A DNA stretch of 64,000 nt, from NCBI RefSeq assembly GCF_018326005.1, contig NZ_AP021903.1, forward strand, positions 2,792,001-2,856,000, given 5' to 3'. Numbering within the stretch: the first letter of the stretch is position 1; every line of letters starts with the position of its first letter. The notes under the pieces were generated by a model. The model was not told where the DNA came from. It made no database searches and saw only the letters and a program-made list of their open reading frames with translations. Below are positions 48,070 through 56,450 of the stretch, in pieces. The translations under genes and the position numbers were made by a program. Origin of the DNA: Pseudomonas sp. Seg1. Its GTDB lineage: Bacteria > Pseudomonadota > Gammaproteobacteria > Pseudomonadales > Pseudomonadaceae.

Positions 48070-48654
48070 ATGAAAGCGACCTACGACGATACCCGCCAAC
48101 ATTTGCTCGACACCGGCCACCGGATGATGGCCGAGAAGGGCTTCACCAGTGTCGGCCTCAATGAAATCCTGCAAACCGCCGGCGTGCCCAAGGGCTCGTT
48201 CTATCACTACTTCAAATCCAAGGAGCTCTACGGCCAGGCCCTGCTCGCGGATTACTTTGTCGGTTATCTCGCGGACATGGAGCGGCGCCTGACATTGCCA
48301 GGGCTGAACGCTTATGAACGGCTGATGGATTACTGGCAGGGCTGGCAGGATCGCTGCACCCTCGAAGGGCATGGTGATGAGTGTCTGGTGGTGAAGCTCA
48401 GTGCCGAAGTCGCCGACCTGTCCGAGTCGATGCGCCTCACGTTGCGTGATGGTGCCGAACAAGTGGTGGCGCGCATCACCCTGTGCATCGAGCAGGGCCA
48501 GGCGGAAAAAAGCCTGCCGGCCGCAGATGCCCGGCACTTGGCGGAAACCCTGTATCAGCTCTGGCTGGGGGCGAGTCTGCTGAACAAGCTGCAACGTACC
48601 GGGCAATCGTTGGATACGTCGATGGCGACCACCCGGCAACTTTTGGCTGTTTGA
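48070..48654 (+). CDS. nemR: NemR-like TetR-family electrophile-sensing repressor
   Basis: 194 residues from the ATG at 48070. The N-terminal TetR helix-turn-helix reads GLNEILQTAGVPKGSFYHYFKSKE (residues 29-52). Cys105 in HGDECLVVKLSAEVAD corresponds to the redox-active Cys106 of E. coli NemR, which senses hypochlorous acid, quinones and methylglyoxal; Cys96 is also present. It lies divergent from the DJ-1-family gene, with three near-identical operators in front of it, the DJ-1 gene and nemA. The upstream in-frame ATG at 48049 is less likely because it would put the start against operator 3. The three genes form a compact reactive-electrophile regulon. Confidence 0.9.
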   Translation: MKATYDDTRQHLLDTGHRMMAEKGFTSVGLNEILQTAGVPKGSFYHYFKSKELYGQALLADYFVGYLADMERRLTLPGLNAYERLMDYWQGWQDRCTLEGHGDECLVVKLSAEVADLSESMRLTLRDGAEQVVARITLCIEQGQAEKSLPAADARHLAETLYQLWLGASLLNKLQRTGQSLDTSMATTRQLLAV

Positions 48655-48664
48655 TGTTCAGGTT

Positions 48665-48694
48665 GATCCGCCTGCAGCGAGTGTCCGGCGGATC
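48665..48694. terminator. Short hairpin between convergent nemR and the TonB receptor gene
   Basis: gatccgcc (48665-48672) pairs with ggcggatc (48687-48694) around a 14-base loop in the 57-base gap between the two convergent genes. There is no clear T-tract; a bidirectional terminator role is plausible only. Confidence 0.45.
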
Positions 48695-48711
48695 GACCCT
48701 TAACCGATGAC

Positions 48712-51150
48712 TCAGAACTCCGGTGTGTACTTCACGCTGAACATCACGTTGCGCGGGTCGCCGAAGTTGTTGTTGCCGTTGAGCTGGTTGTAGGCAGCGG
48801 TGTAGTAGCGCTTGTCGAACAGGTTGTTGGCGTTCACCGCCAGGTCGATTTCCTTGCTCAACTGGTAGCCGAGACGGGCGCTCCACACGGTGTAACCGGC
48901 GACGTCATAGGTGTGTTCATAACCCAGCGTGTGGCTTTGGGTGGTGAAACCCAGACCGGTACTGACCCGCTCCCAATCGCCGCTGAACTGGTAGTCGCCC
49001 CAAACTCGCAGCATGTGTTTCGGCGTCCAGGTGCTGAAGACTTTGCCTTCATTGTCCGGGTCATCGAGGTATTTGGTGGTGTTGTAGGTGTAACCGGCGA
49101 ACAGTTGCAGATTGTTCAGGACTTCGCCGCTGATCTCGGCTTCGATGCCTTGACTGCGGACTTTGCCGGCGGCGTTGGAGCAATACCAACCGTCGCAGAT
49201 CATCCCCGATGCGAGATCGTTGACGGCACGGTTTTCCTGGTCATAGCGAAACAGCGCCAGGGAGGTGTTGACCCGGCCGTCCAGCAATTCACCCTTGAGC
49301 CCGACCTCATAGTTGCTGCCAACCACCGGTTTGAGCGTCTGGCCACTGGCGTCGCGGTTGGTTTGCGGCTCGAACACGTCGGTGTAGCTGGCATACACCG
49401 CCCATTCGCGGCTCAGGTCGTAGATGATGCCGGCGTAGGGCGTGACCACACCGGTTTCCTTCGCGGTGCTGTCCGGAAGGGGCGTAACGACGTCGCTGAA
49501 AGCCACTTGGGTCGCAGACTGGTAGTTGTAGTCATACCAGCTCACCCGCGAACCGAGTACCAAAGTCAGTGGCTCGATCGGTTTGACGCGCCAGCTGCCA
49601 TACAGACCTTTTTGGCGGATGTCGTATTTGCTCGGCGTGGCGCGGCCACCCGGCGTATTGAGCAAGCCTTCGTAGCTGATTTCGGGACGGTCGTGGTCGA
49701 TGTCGAAGATCGTGTCGGTGGTGTTGTTGTTGAAGGTTCGGGCGAATTTATCGTCGGACGTGTACTTGGCGTAGTTACCGCCAAGCATCACTTCGTGCTC
49801 CATCGATAGGGCTTCGAAGTGGCCGCTGAGGTTCATGTCCAGGCCGAGTTTGGTCGCGTCGAAATCCGTGACGAAGTCGGCGTATTGAATACCGCTGCCA
49901 TCGGGCCTGATCCCGTCGCCGCTGGTTTGCAGACGCTGGCTTTTGCCTTTGTTGGTTTCACTCATGCGCACGGCGCCGACCTTGAACGCCCAATCATCGT
50001 TGAAGCGGTGTTCCAGATCGGTATAAAGCGTGGTGACGTTGATGTCCAAATGGTTCCATCGAGCGCCACCGTAGGTTGAGCGCGGCACATTCAGCGGCTT
50101 GCCGTCGGAGTAGCGTGGCAGGCCGCGAATCATTGGTCGTGACTCGCCGTCGGAGTTACTGACCGCCACGCCCCATGTGGTGTCGTCGCTCAGGTCGAAG
50201 TCCAGTGCACCGTACAGCGAGTGAGTCTTGCTCCATTCGTAATCGACGAACGACTGACTCTGGTCTTCATCGGCGACGAAGCGCCCGCGCACCGTGCCCG
50301 TCGAGTTCAGCGGCCCACCGGCATCCAGTTGCAGACCGTAGTGATCCCAGGAGCCGGCCTTGCCGGTGATGGTCACGGTCGGGGCATTCTGGCCGCGTTT
50401 GCGCACCAGGTTGACCGCGCCGCCGGGGCTGCCGGCGCCTTGCAGCAGGCCGGATGCGCCACGGAGAATCTCCAGACGATCAAAGAAAATCAGGTCTTGG
50501 GTCGCCCAGTTGCCCAGGGCGTAGGAGTTACGCGTGATCGGCACGCCGTCGTACTGCCAGTCGTCGATCTGAAAACCGCGCGAGGTGAGAATCATGCCTT
50601 TGCCCACGCCCTGAACGCCGACCAGGCCGGTGGTCTTGTTGGCCGCGTCCTTGAGATCGGTAAGGCCTTGATCGTCCATTTGCTTGCGGGTCATCACGGT
50701 GACCGACTGCGGAATTTCCTTGAGGGTGTGCGTGCCTTTGCCGATGGTCACGGCCTTTGCTGCGTAGGAGCCCGAGCCCTCGGTGGTGGCGCCGTAGCTG
50801 CGTTCGACGATGTTGGTGGCACCCAGTTGCAGCGCTGCGCTGCTGTCGGTGACGGGCTCGACGCTGAAGTTGCCTTGCCCGGTCACGCGTAGCTGCAAAC
50901 CGCTGCCCGCCAGCGCCTTTTGCAGCGCTTGTTCAGCCGGCATCTGGCCAATCACCGCTGGCGCGCGTTTGCCCTGCACAAGGGCCGGCTCCAGCGAAAT
51001 GATTTGCCCGCTCTGCCCGGCAATCGCATTGAGCGTGCTGGCGAGAGGGCCGGCCGGCAGGTTGAAACTCAGGTCTTGCGCCAGCGCTGAACTCGCCAGA
51101 GTTGCCAGGGCAACGGCGACGGGAAGGGTACGGGGCCACGTGTTGAGCAC
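48712..51150 (-). CDS. TonB-dependent siderophore receptor with N-terminal signalling domain
   Basis: 812 residues from the GTG at 51150, which has an excellent ribosome-binding site (caggag) upstream. A signal peptide ends near ASSALAQ. Residues about 30-100 form an STN domain (LSFNLPAGPLASTLNAIAGQSG), the part that contacts FecR-type anti-sigma factors. A plug domain follows (IPQSVTVMTRKQMDDQG; ASGLLQGAGSPGGAVNLVRKR) and then a beta-barrel ending in a terminal Phe (FSVKYTPEF). The protein imports a ferric siderophore across the outer membrane and signals its arrival. The adjacent FecR and FecI genes upstream on the same strand are its expected partners. Ligand identity is not readable from the sequence. 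Confidence 0.94.
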   Translation of the reverse strand: MLNTWPRTLPVAVALATLASSALAQDLSFNLPAGPLASTLNAIAGQSGQIISLEPALVQGKRAPAVIGQMPAEQALQKALAGSGLQLRVTGQGNFSVEPVTDSSAALQLGATNIVERSYGATTEGSGSYAAKAVTIGKGTHTLKEIPQSVTVMTRKQMDDQGLTDLKDAANKTTGLVGVQGVGKGMILTSRGFQIDDWQYDGVPITRNSYALGNWATQDLIFFDRLEILRGASGLLQGAGSPGGAVNLVRKRGQNAPTVTITGKAGSWDHYGLQLDAGGPLNSTGTVRGRFVADEDQSQSFVDYEWSKTHSLYGALDFDLSDDTTWGVAVSNSDGESRPMIRGLPRYSDGKPLNVPRSTYGGARWNHLDINVTTLYTDLEHRFNDDWAFKVGAVRMSETNKGKSQRLQTSGDGIRPDGSGIQYADFVTDFDATKLGLDMNLSGHFEALSMEHEVMLGGNYAKYTSDDKFARTFNNNTTDTIFDIDHDRPEISYEGLLNTPGGRATPSKYDIRQKGLYGSWRVKPIEPLTLVLGSRVSWYDYNYQSATQVAFSDVVTPLPDSTAKETGVVTPYAGIIYDLSREWAVYASYTDVFEPQTNRDASGQTLKPVVGSNYEVGLKGELLDGRVNTSLALFRYDQENRAVNDLASGMICDGWYCSNAAGKVRSQGIEAEISGEVLNNLQLFAGYTYNTTKYLDDPDNEGKVFSTWTPKHMLRVWGDYQFSGDWERVSTGLGFTTQSHTLGYEHTYDVAGYTVWSARLGYQLSKEIDLAVNANNLFDKRYYTAAYNQLNGNNNFGDPRNVMFSVKYTPEF

Positions 51151-51249
51151 AACATTCTCCTGTTTGTTTTGAAGTGTCAGGAGATAGGAGGGATGAGAAA
51201 TGAAAACCGGACACAAACAAGAACGATTTTCAAAAAAACTTTTCGTCCC

Positions 51250-52218
51250 TCACTGTTTGCTGATCAATGTCAGCCAGGGACTGTAACGATTCACGCGAAT
51301 AGGCAGGGTTTCGGCCAGGGCGCCGAGGGTGCGCTCGGGATCGTCCAGCGGGAACACGCCTTGCACGCGCAGACCGCGAACCTCGGGTGCCACGCGCACG
51401 AAACCACGGTGGTAGGGACGCAGCGCTTCGACCACTTGCTCCAGCGACTCGTCCAGCACATTCAAACGCCCGCTCAGCCAGTCGGCGCGTCGACGCTCAT
51501 CGCCGCTGGCCAGTGTGATGCTGCGCGAGGAGAGCAGCGCTGCCTGGCCTTCCTTGACGACTTGCGTGGTGCCATCGAACAAACGGGCTCGTACGGAATG
51601 CTGCAGCACCACAAGGCGACTGGCGTCCTGTTCCTGAATGACCAGAAAACGAGTGCCCAGTGCACGCATTTCACCTTCGGCAGTGCGTACGATCAGCGGG
51701 CGACGCGGGTCGGGCGCAACATCAATCACCAGTTCGCCGTGGCGCAGAATGACCAGCCGTTTCTGCTCATCGAAGCGCAGATCCACCGCGCTGTCAGCGT
51801 TCAGGCTGAGGCGGCTGCCATCGGCCAGATTGAACGTCTGTCGTTGGCCGCGCCCGGTGTGCAGATCAGCCAGAAGCGTTTCACCCAGGCGGGTTTTGCT
51901 GCCAAGCAACAGACTGCCACCGAGCAGACCGAGGCCGGCGATCATGCGCAAGGCATCGCGGCGCGAGGCCTGTGGCTGCAACAGAACCTGACGCGCCTCA
52001 CTCGCCTGGCCGGGCAGGCGTCGATCCAGCGTGCGCACCGTGTTGAACGATCCGCCCAAGCGTTCCTGCAAATTGTCCCAGGCCTGGCTGTGTGCACGGT
52101 CCATCGCCAGCCAGGCGTTGAAACGCTGTTGCAGAGCAGCATCCGGCGTGCCGGCGCGAAGCCTGACCATCCAGTCGATGGCTTGCTCGCTGATCGGGTC
52201 CAGGCGTGTTTTGCTCAT
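51250..52218 (-). CDS. fecR: FecR-family anti-sigma / sigma regulator
   Basis: 322 residues from the ATG at 52218, which overlaps the sigma factor stop by 4 bases (ATGA). The N-terminal cytoplasmic part (residues 1-85, with AIDWMVRLRAGTPDAALQQRF) is the anti-sigma domain. A single membrane helix lies at about 89-107 after SRRDAL, followed by a periplasmic FecR domain (RQTFNLADGSRLSLNADSAVDL) and a C-terminal STN-like region. It holds the ECF sigma factor inactive until the ligand-loaded receptor touches its periplasmic end. About 100 bases separate it from the receptor gene and probably contain the sigma-dependent promoter; I could not fix the -35 and -10 boxes with confidence. Confidence 0.93.
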   Translation of the reverse strand: MSKTRLDPISEQAIDWMVRLRAGTPDAALQQRFNAWLAMDRAHSQAWDNLQERLGGSFNTVRTLDRRLPGQASEARQVLLQPQASRRDALRMIAGLGLLGGSLLLGSKTRLGETLLADLHTGRGQRQTFNLADGSRLSLNADSAVDLRFDEQKRLVILRHGELVIDVAPDPRRPLIVRTAEGEMRALGTRFLVIQEQDASRLVVLQHSVRARLFDGTTQVVKEGQAALLSSRSITLASGDERRRADWLSGRLNVLDESLEQVVEALRPYHRGFVRVAPEVRGLRVQGVFPLDDPERTLGALAETLPIRVNRYSPWLTLISKQ

Positions 52219-52721
52219 GGCGCCATGTCGCACAGGTAGCACTGGCGCAAGGCCTGTTTCATGTAACGGCTCACCGTGCGCTCCGACAGCCCCAGCTTCT
52301 GCGCAATTGCCACGTAGCTCAGCCCGTCCAGCTGGCTGTAGAGGAACGTCGCCTTGACGATCAACGGCAAGCCATCGAGGGCGCGGTCGATGGCCACCAG
52401 CGCTTCGATCAATTGCAGTTGCTCTTCAGGGGAGGGCGCCAATGCTTCTGGCAGCGCCGAGAGGCGCTCAAGGTAAGCCAGCTCAAGCTTGCGTCGGCGG
52501 TGACGGTCGAAGATCAACCGGCGCGCGATGGTCGATAGATAGGCCCGTGGCTGCTCGATGCTGTCGGGGTCCACTCGCGCCACCAACAACTGGCAAAAGG
52601 TATCGGCGGCAGTGTCCTCGGCATCCGCGTGGTTACGCACCTGCCGATTGATGTGTTGCAGCAGCCAACGATGATGATCGCTGAAAAAGAATCCCAGCTT
52701 GCTGGACGGAAGAGAGTGCAC
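52215..52721 (-). CDS. fecI: ECF sigma factor, FecI-like (iron starvation type)
   Basis: 168 residues from a GTG at 52721, with ggaaag a few bases upstream. Region 2 (DAEDTAADTFCQLLVAR; RAYLSTIARRLIFDRHRRRKLE) and region 4 (LPLIVKATFLYSQLDGLSYVAIAQKLGLSERTVSRYMKQAL) are intact and the length is normal. It directs RNA polymerase to the promoter of the linked TonB receptor gene. The gene overlaps fecR, giving the usual sigma-antisigma pair. A Fur-box-like palindrome just upstream (52744-52758) suggests repression by Fur-Fe(II). Confidence 0.94.
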   Translation of the reverse strand: MHSLPSSKLGFFFSDHHRWLLQHINRQVRNHADAEDTAADTFCQLLVARVDPDSIEQPRAYLSTIARRLIFDRHRRRKLELAYLERLSALPEALAPSPEEQLQLIEALVAIDRALDGLPLIVKATFLYSQLDGLSYVAIAQKLGLSERTVSRYMKQALRQCYLCDMAP

Positions 52722-52743
52722 TGGTGAGCTTTCCAGATGTTAG

Positions 52744-52758
52744 TGAGAATCTCTCTCA
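52744..52758. promoter_or_regulatory. Putative Fur box in front of the fecI-like gene
   Basis: On the minus strand the site reads tgagagagattctca. It agrees with the Pseudomonas-type palindrome TGAGAATnATTCTCA at all but two positions and lies 23 bases before the GTG start. The match was made by eye. Confidence 0.6.
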
Positions 52759-52817
52759 ATACTACCTGCGTGGCCAGAGCCAGTGCAATCGGTCTGTCGT
52801 GTCGGCTGTGTTTGCCG

Positions 52818-53741
52818 CTAAAGCGCCGCCCATTGATCGCGGTATTGCAGGAGGAAATCGACGAAGGCGCGCACGTGTTGCGGCACATAGCGACCGTGCG
52901 GGTAGAGCAAGGTGTAAGGCCTTGAGCGACCGCTGTAGGGCTGAAGCACCTCGACGAGCCGACCGTCCGCCAGTTCCTGTTCAACAATGAATTTGTAGGT
53001 CTGGAACACTCCCGCGCCATGCTTTGCCAGCGTTACGCCGCCGAGCACATCGTCTGAGCAGGAGTAACCACCGTCGGAAAACACCTCACGATCCTTGCCA
53101 TTTTCCTGAAACAGCCAGGAAATCCGCCGCCCGCTGCTGGGCAGTTCGAACTGAATGCACTCGTGCTGCGCCAGATCTTCCAGGGTCTGCGGCACGCCCG
53201 CTTTGTGCAGATAGTCGGGCGACGCCACCACCACCAGTTTCGCGTCTTCCAGCAGGCGGGCAATCAGGGTCGAGTCCGGCTGAGCGCGGACGCGGATCGC
53301 CAGATCGTAGCCCTCCGCGACGAAATCGATATTGCGATTACCCAAGTGAATATCCACCGTGACTTCGGGGTAAAGCGCTCGAAAGGCTGGCAGCAGCGGC
53401 AGAATGCGGTGATGCCCGTAAGTGGTCGGCAGACTGATGCGCAAACGTCCCGACGCGGTCGTCTGCGCGCCCATGACTTCTTGTTGCGCCTCGACCAGTT
53501 GGGTCAGGGCCTGGCTGCACTGGACGAAAAAATTTCGGCCAGCCTCGGTCAACCGAATGCTGCGTGTGGTTCTGGCGAAAAGCCGCGAACCCAGGCGTTG
53601 CTCCAGCCGCAGAATCGATCGGCTCACCGCCGCCGGTGTCACCCCGGCCAGCTGTGCGGCGGCGGTGAAGCTACCGGCCTCGGCGGCGAGGCAAAACAGT
53701 TCGATACTGCCCAATTGCAAGTCATCAAAGTGGCGTTTCAT
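52818..53741 (-). CDS. LysR-family transcriptional regulator
   Basis: 307 residues from the ATG at 53741; a GTG at 53753 is possible. An N-terminal winged helix-turn-helix (FCLAAEAGSFTAAAQLAGVTPAAVSRSILRLEQRLGSRLF) is followed by a LysR substrate-binding domain with the usual two-lobe pattern (GRLRISLPTTYGHHRILPLLPAF...). It resembles the DsdC/AaeR-like group that regulates neighbouring oxidoreductase genes. It lies in the same direction as, and downstream of, the SDR, DsbA-type and tautomerase genes (about 110 bases after the SDR stop), not divergently as is most common. Whether it controls those genes is inference. Confidence 0.9.
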   Translation of the reverse strand: MKRHFDDLQLGSIELFCLAAEAGSFTAAAQLAGVTPAAVSRSILRLEQRLGSRLFARTTRSIRLTEAGRNFFVQCSQALTQLVEAQQEVMGAQTTASGRLRISLPTTYGHHRILPLLPAFRALYPEVTVDIHLGNRNIDFVAEGYDLAIRVRAQPDSTLIARLLEDAKLVVVASPDYLHKAGVPQTLEDLAQHECIQFELPSSGRRISWLFQENGKDREVFSDGGYSCSDDVLGGVTLAKHGAGVFQTYKFIVEQELADGRLVEVLQPYSGRSRPYTLLYPHGRYVPQHVRAFVDFLLQYRDQWAAL

Positions 53742-53853
53742 AAGGGAGGGCACCGAGTCTCAACAGACATTTCATCCCGGTGTTTACTACATGAAACGGC
53801 GCCGCCGGTATACACCGACGGCGCCGTTTTCTAGTTGCAGGGACAACAGGGAA

Positions 53854-54564
53854 TCAATGCCCCGCGCTCTGACCGCCATCGACGTGCAGAATCTCACCGG
53901 TGACGAAATTCGCGCTGTCCAGATAGAGGATCGCCTGCACGATGTCGTCAATCTCACCCATATGGCCAACCGGGTGCAGGCTGCCGAGCGCTGCGTGAGT
54001 CTCCACACCATGCATCGGCGTCTTGATGATGCCCGGCGACACGGCGTTGACCCGAATGCCGCGCTTGGCGTACTCGATGGCCAGCGATTTGGTTGCCGCG
54101 TTGATGCCGCCCTTGGTCAGCGAGGCCAGCACCGAAGGTACGCCGTCGATGGCATGATCCACCAGGCTGGTGGTCACGCTGACGATGTGGCCGCTGCTGT
54201 GCTTCTCCATCTCGGTAATCGCCAGTTGCGAGATGTGGAAGAAGCCGCTCATGTTGGTGGCCACAACCTGGGCGTAATCTGCCTGGCTGTACTCGGTGAA
54301 TGGCTTCGCGACAAAGATCCCCGCGTTGTTGACCAGCGTGTCGATCCGACCGAAGCGGGCGACGGCTTCGCGGATGACGCGCTCGGCAGTCGCAGGATCA
54401 GCGATGTCGCCAGCCACGGTCAGAATGTCCGGGTCGGTAGAAGGCTGGATTGAACGGGAGGTCGCGACCACTTGATAGCCGCGCTCACGAAAGCCTTTGA
54501 CCAGACCTGCGCCAATACCTTGAGAGGCGCCGGTAACCACTACCACTTTGTTGGACGTGCTCAT
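53854..54564 (-). CDS. Short-chain dehydrogenase/reductase family protein lacking the catalytic Tyr
   Basis: 236 residues, classical SDR length. The NAD(P)-binding TGASQGIGAG and the NNAG motif are intact, and the Arg in VVATSRS favours NADP(H). The segment that should hold the catalytic YxxxK reads ASLTK, with Ala where Tyr belongs; there is no Tyr anywhere between VTTS and INAATKS, while the Lys is kept. The protein may bind the cofactor without normal reductase chemistry, or use another acid. It ends about 110 bases before the LysR gene and starts 50 bases after the DsbA-type gene on the same strand. Confidence 0.88.
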   Translation of the reverse strand: MSTSNKVVVVTGASQGIGAGLVKGFRERGYQVVATSRSIQPSTDPDILTVAGDIADPATAERVIREAVARFGRIDTLVNNAGIFVAKPFTEYSQADYAQVVATNMSGFFHISQLAITEMEKHSSGHIVSVTTSLVDHAIDGVPSVLASLTKGGINAATKSLAIEYAKRGIRVNAVSPGIIKTPMHGVETHAALGSLHPVGHMGEIDDIVQAILYLDSANFVTGEILHVDGGQSAGH

Positions 54565-54614
54565 GATGAATCCTCATGTAATCGAAATGAGTTGAGTGAA
54601 CGGATTTTCAACGG

Positions 54615-55271
54615 TCAGACGTGAGCGCCAACCTGCGCCGCCTGACGTAATGCTTGCCGGTAATCAGCGACCGATTGCGATCCGGACAGGATGTGTCGGT
54701 CATTGATAACCATCGCCGGTACCGACTGGATGCCGCGCTGCTGATAGAACGCTTCGAGTTCGCGGACTTCACGACTGAACTCTGCAGAGGCCAGTACGGC
54801 TTCTGCACGCTCACTGTCGAGCCCCGCGTCCTTGGCCAGATTCACCAGCGTCTGGCGGTCATCCGGGTTTTTTCCATCGGTGAAGTAAGCCCGCAACAAG
54901 AGCTTTTTCAGTGCGCGCTGGCGCCCTTGTGTCGAGGCCCAAAACAGCAAGCGATGGGCATCGAACGTGTTGTAAAAATGACTGCGCTTTTCCAGGTCGA
55001 AGTGAAAGCCAATCTCCTCACCGCGTTGAATGATCATCGCGTTGCGTTGCGCCACTTGCTCAGCGCTGCGACCGTACTTGCGCATCATGTGCTCGATAGC
55101 GTGTTCGCCAGCCGCCGGCATCTCCGGATTAAGTTCGAACGGCTTGTAGGTCAGTTCAACCTCGACTTCACCCGCCAGACTTTCGATCGCTTGCTCAAGT
55201 GCGGTAACGCCGAGCGCGCACCATGGGCAGACGACATCCGAGACAACATCGATTTTCACCACGCGACTCAT
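54615..55271 (-). CDS. FrnE-like DsbA-family thiol oxidoreductase
   Basis: 218 residues. A thioredoxin fold with active-site CPWC (residues 15-18) and a helical insertion matches the FrnE/2-hydroxychromene-2-carboxylate isomerase-like DsbA group. The cis-Pro region VPAMVIND lies near residue 187. There is no signal peptide, so it is cytoplasmic. Its ATG overlaps the stop of the tautomerase gene by 4 bases (ATGA), so the two are co-translated. FrnE proteins have been linked to oxidative stress and to polyketide maturation; the substrate here is unknown. Confidence 0.9.
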   Translation of the reverse strand: MSRVVKIDVVSDVVCPWCALGVTALEQAIESLAGEVEVELTYKPFELNPEMPAAGEHAIEHMMRKYGRSAEQVAQRNAMIIQRGEEIGFHFDLEKRSHFYNTFDAHRLLFWASTQGRQRALKKLLLRAYFTDGKNPDDRQTLVNLAKDAGLDSERAEAVLASAEFSREVRELEAFYQQRGIQSVPAMVINDRHILSGSQSVADYRQALRQAAQVGAHV

Positions 55272-55483
55272 GATGAGGCGTCCGACAACTGTTTGCGGTA
55301 CTCCGTGGTCGTCATGCCGGCGTAACCCCAGTTATCCGTGTCGACTTCCTCGATGACGATATGCGTCAGTTTGGGATCCTTGTGGAGCACCCGTTCCATC
55401 GTTTCCGTGATCTCCTTGATCACCTGGGCTTTCTGCTCCCGAGTGACGCCGTCACGGGTGATGCGTACGCTGATGAAAGGCAT
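55268..55483 (-). CDS. 4-oxalocrotonate tautomerase-family protein
   Basis: 71 residues from the ATG at 55483 (MPFISVRI), preceded by ggag; the frame is open further upstream but only this start exposes the catalytic Pro1 after Met removal. The body (TREQKAQVIKEITETMERVLHKDP...HIVIEEVDTDNWGYAG) fits the small tautomerase family, with an unusually long C-terminal stretch typical of the TomN/YdcE-like group. It overlaps the DsbA-type gene and is the first gene of the small minus-strand unit; its promoter should lie in the 240 bases up to 55726. Confidence 0.88.
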   Translation of the reverse strand: MPFISVRITRDGVTREQKAQVIKEITETMERVLHKDPKLTHIVIEEVDTDNWGYAGMTTTEYRKQLSDASS

Positions 55484-55726
55484 TTGAGTATCTCCAGTGG
55501 TCAGCCTGTCGGATTGATGGGCTGCTGTTGGAGAGAACTTTAGGAAGTTGCAGGAGGTTGATAAATGGGGTTTCAGGTACATCATTTGTGATGTGGTGTA
55601 TCAAGTGCCCAACGCACAGGGTCGGCCTTCGGATCCTATTCGGCGATAAAACGACGGGGACGGGTTAAGTTAAGTCTGCCTAGACGAGGGGCGCTGCCAT
55701 AACATCGCGGTCTTACGGAGCAATCG

Positions 55727-56338
55727 ATGATCGATGAAGAACAGCTAGTGGATCTTTATGAAGCCGGCGACGCGCTGGCTGGCGGAGATAGCAGTGCAAT
55801 GCAACGTTTGCTTCCGCACATAAAAAACCGCGAGTCGTACAGCGACATCCCGGTGTTGTTCTACGTCGCTGAAAACGTGGAAACACTCGATTTTCTTGCG
55901 GAAAATGGCGTGGATTTTTTTCAGAAAAACAGTCTCAGCGGTGGCAGCCTGCTGCATCGCTCGGCGCTGGAAAGTGATGATTCTGTCTTCGCATGGGTAC
56001 TCGACTGGTACAAAACCCACAACTTGATCGACGTCACTGATGACGCCGGCGTTACGCCGTTGTCGGCGCTTTTGAAACTCGGCCCGATAGAGCGTGCAGG
56101 TAGATTGATTGACTCTGGCGCAAGTGTTGATTCAGTGGCAGACAACGGTCTGACCCCTGCGCGACAAGCCGTTTTCCATATGGGCGAAGAGCCGCAGGCC
56201 ATTGGAGGTCTGCAGATACTTCTAGCCCATGGATTGACCGTGGGTGCGGACGAGGCCGTCTATCTGGCGGATGCCGCGCGAAGCATTGACCGGCCCGTTC
56301 TTGCCCAGTGGGTTGAAGACAATCTGCAAGCTCGATGA
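55727..56338 (+). CDS. Ankyrin-repeat-type protein at the head of the immunity-like island
   Basis: 203 residues from the ATG at 55727. Ankyrin-like helix pairs are visible at about residues 80-105 (GSLLHRSALESDDSVFAWVLD), 115-140 (DDAGVTPLSALLKLGPIERAGRLIDSGA) and 145-180 (NGLTPARQAVF...GLQILLAHGL). There is no signal peptide or membrane segment. Short ankyrin proteins are frequent among immunity proteins of type VI effectors and polymorphic toxins, and all seven following genes run in the same direction. No toxin precedes it. The specific partner is unknown. Confidence 0.75.
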   Translation: MIDEEQLVDLYEAGDALAGGDSSAMQRLLPHIKNRESYSDIPVLFYVAENVETLDFLAENGVDFFQKNSLSGGSLLHRSALESDDSVFAWVLDWYKTHNLIDVTDDAGVTPLSALLKLGPIERAGRLIDSGASVDSVADNGLTPARQAVFHMGEEPQAIGGLQILLAHGLTVGADEAVYLADAARSIDRPVLAQWVEDNLQAR

Positions 56339-56450
56339 TGTTCTTGTTCACCCCAGAACTTACGGCGACCAAGGAGCCTTGCAAACGTCAAGGTGGATGC
56401 AGAGGTCGCATCGTGTAACCTTGGCGCCGGGATAGAGAGGGATGTCATTT

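Noticed and set aside
51151..51249. A FecI-dependent promoter in front of the TonB receptor gene (gaaaat and gtcc boxes on the minus strand)
   Set aside because: Spacing and box identity are not convincing by eye; the region is probably regulatory but I cannot fix the elements.
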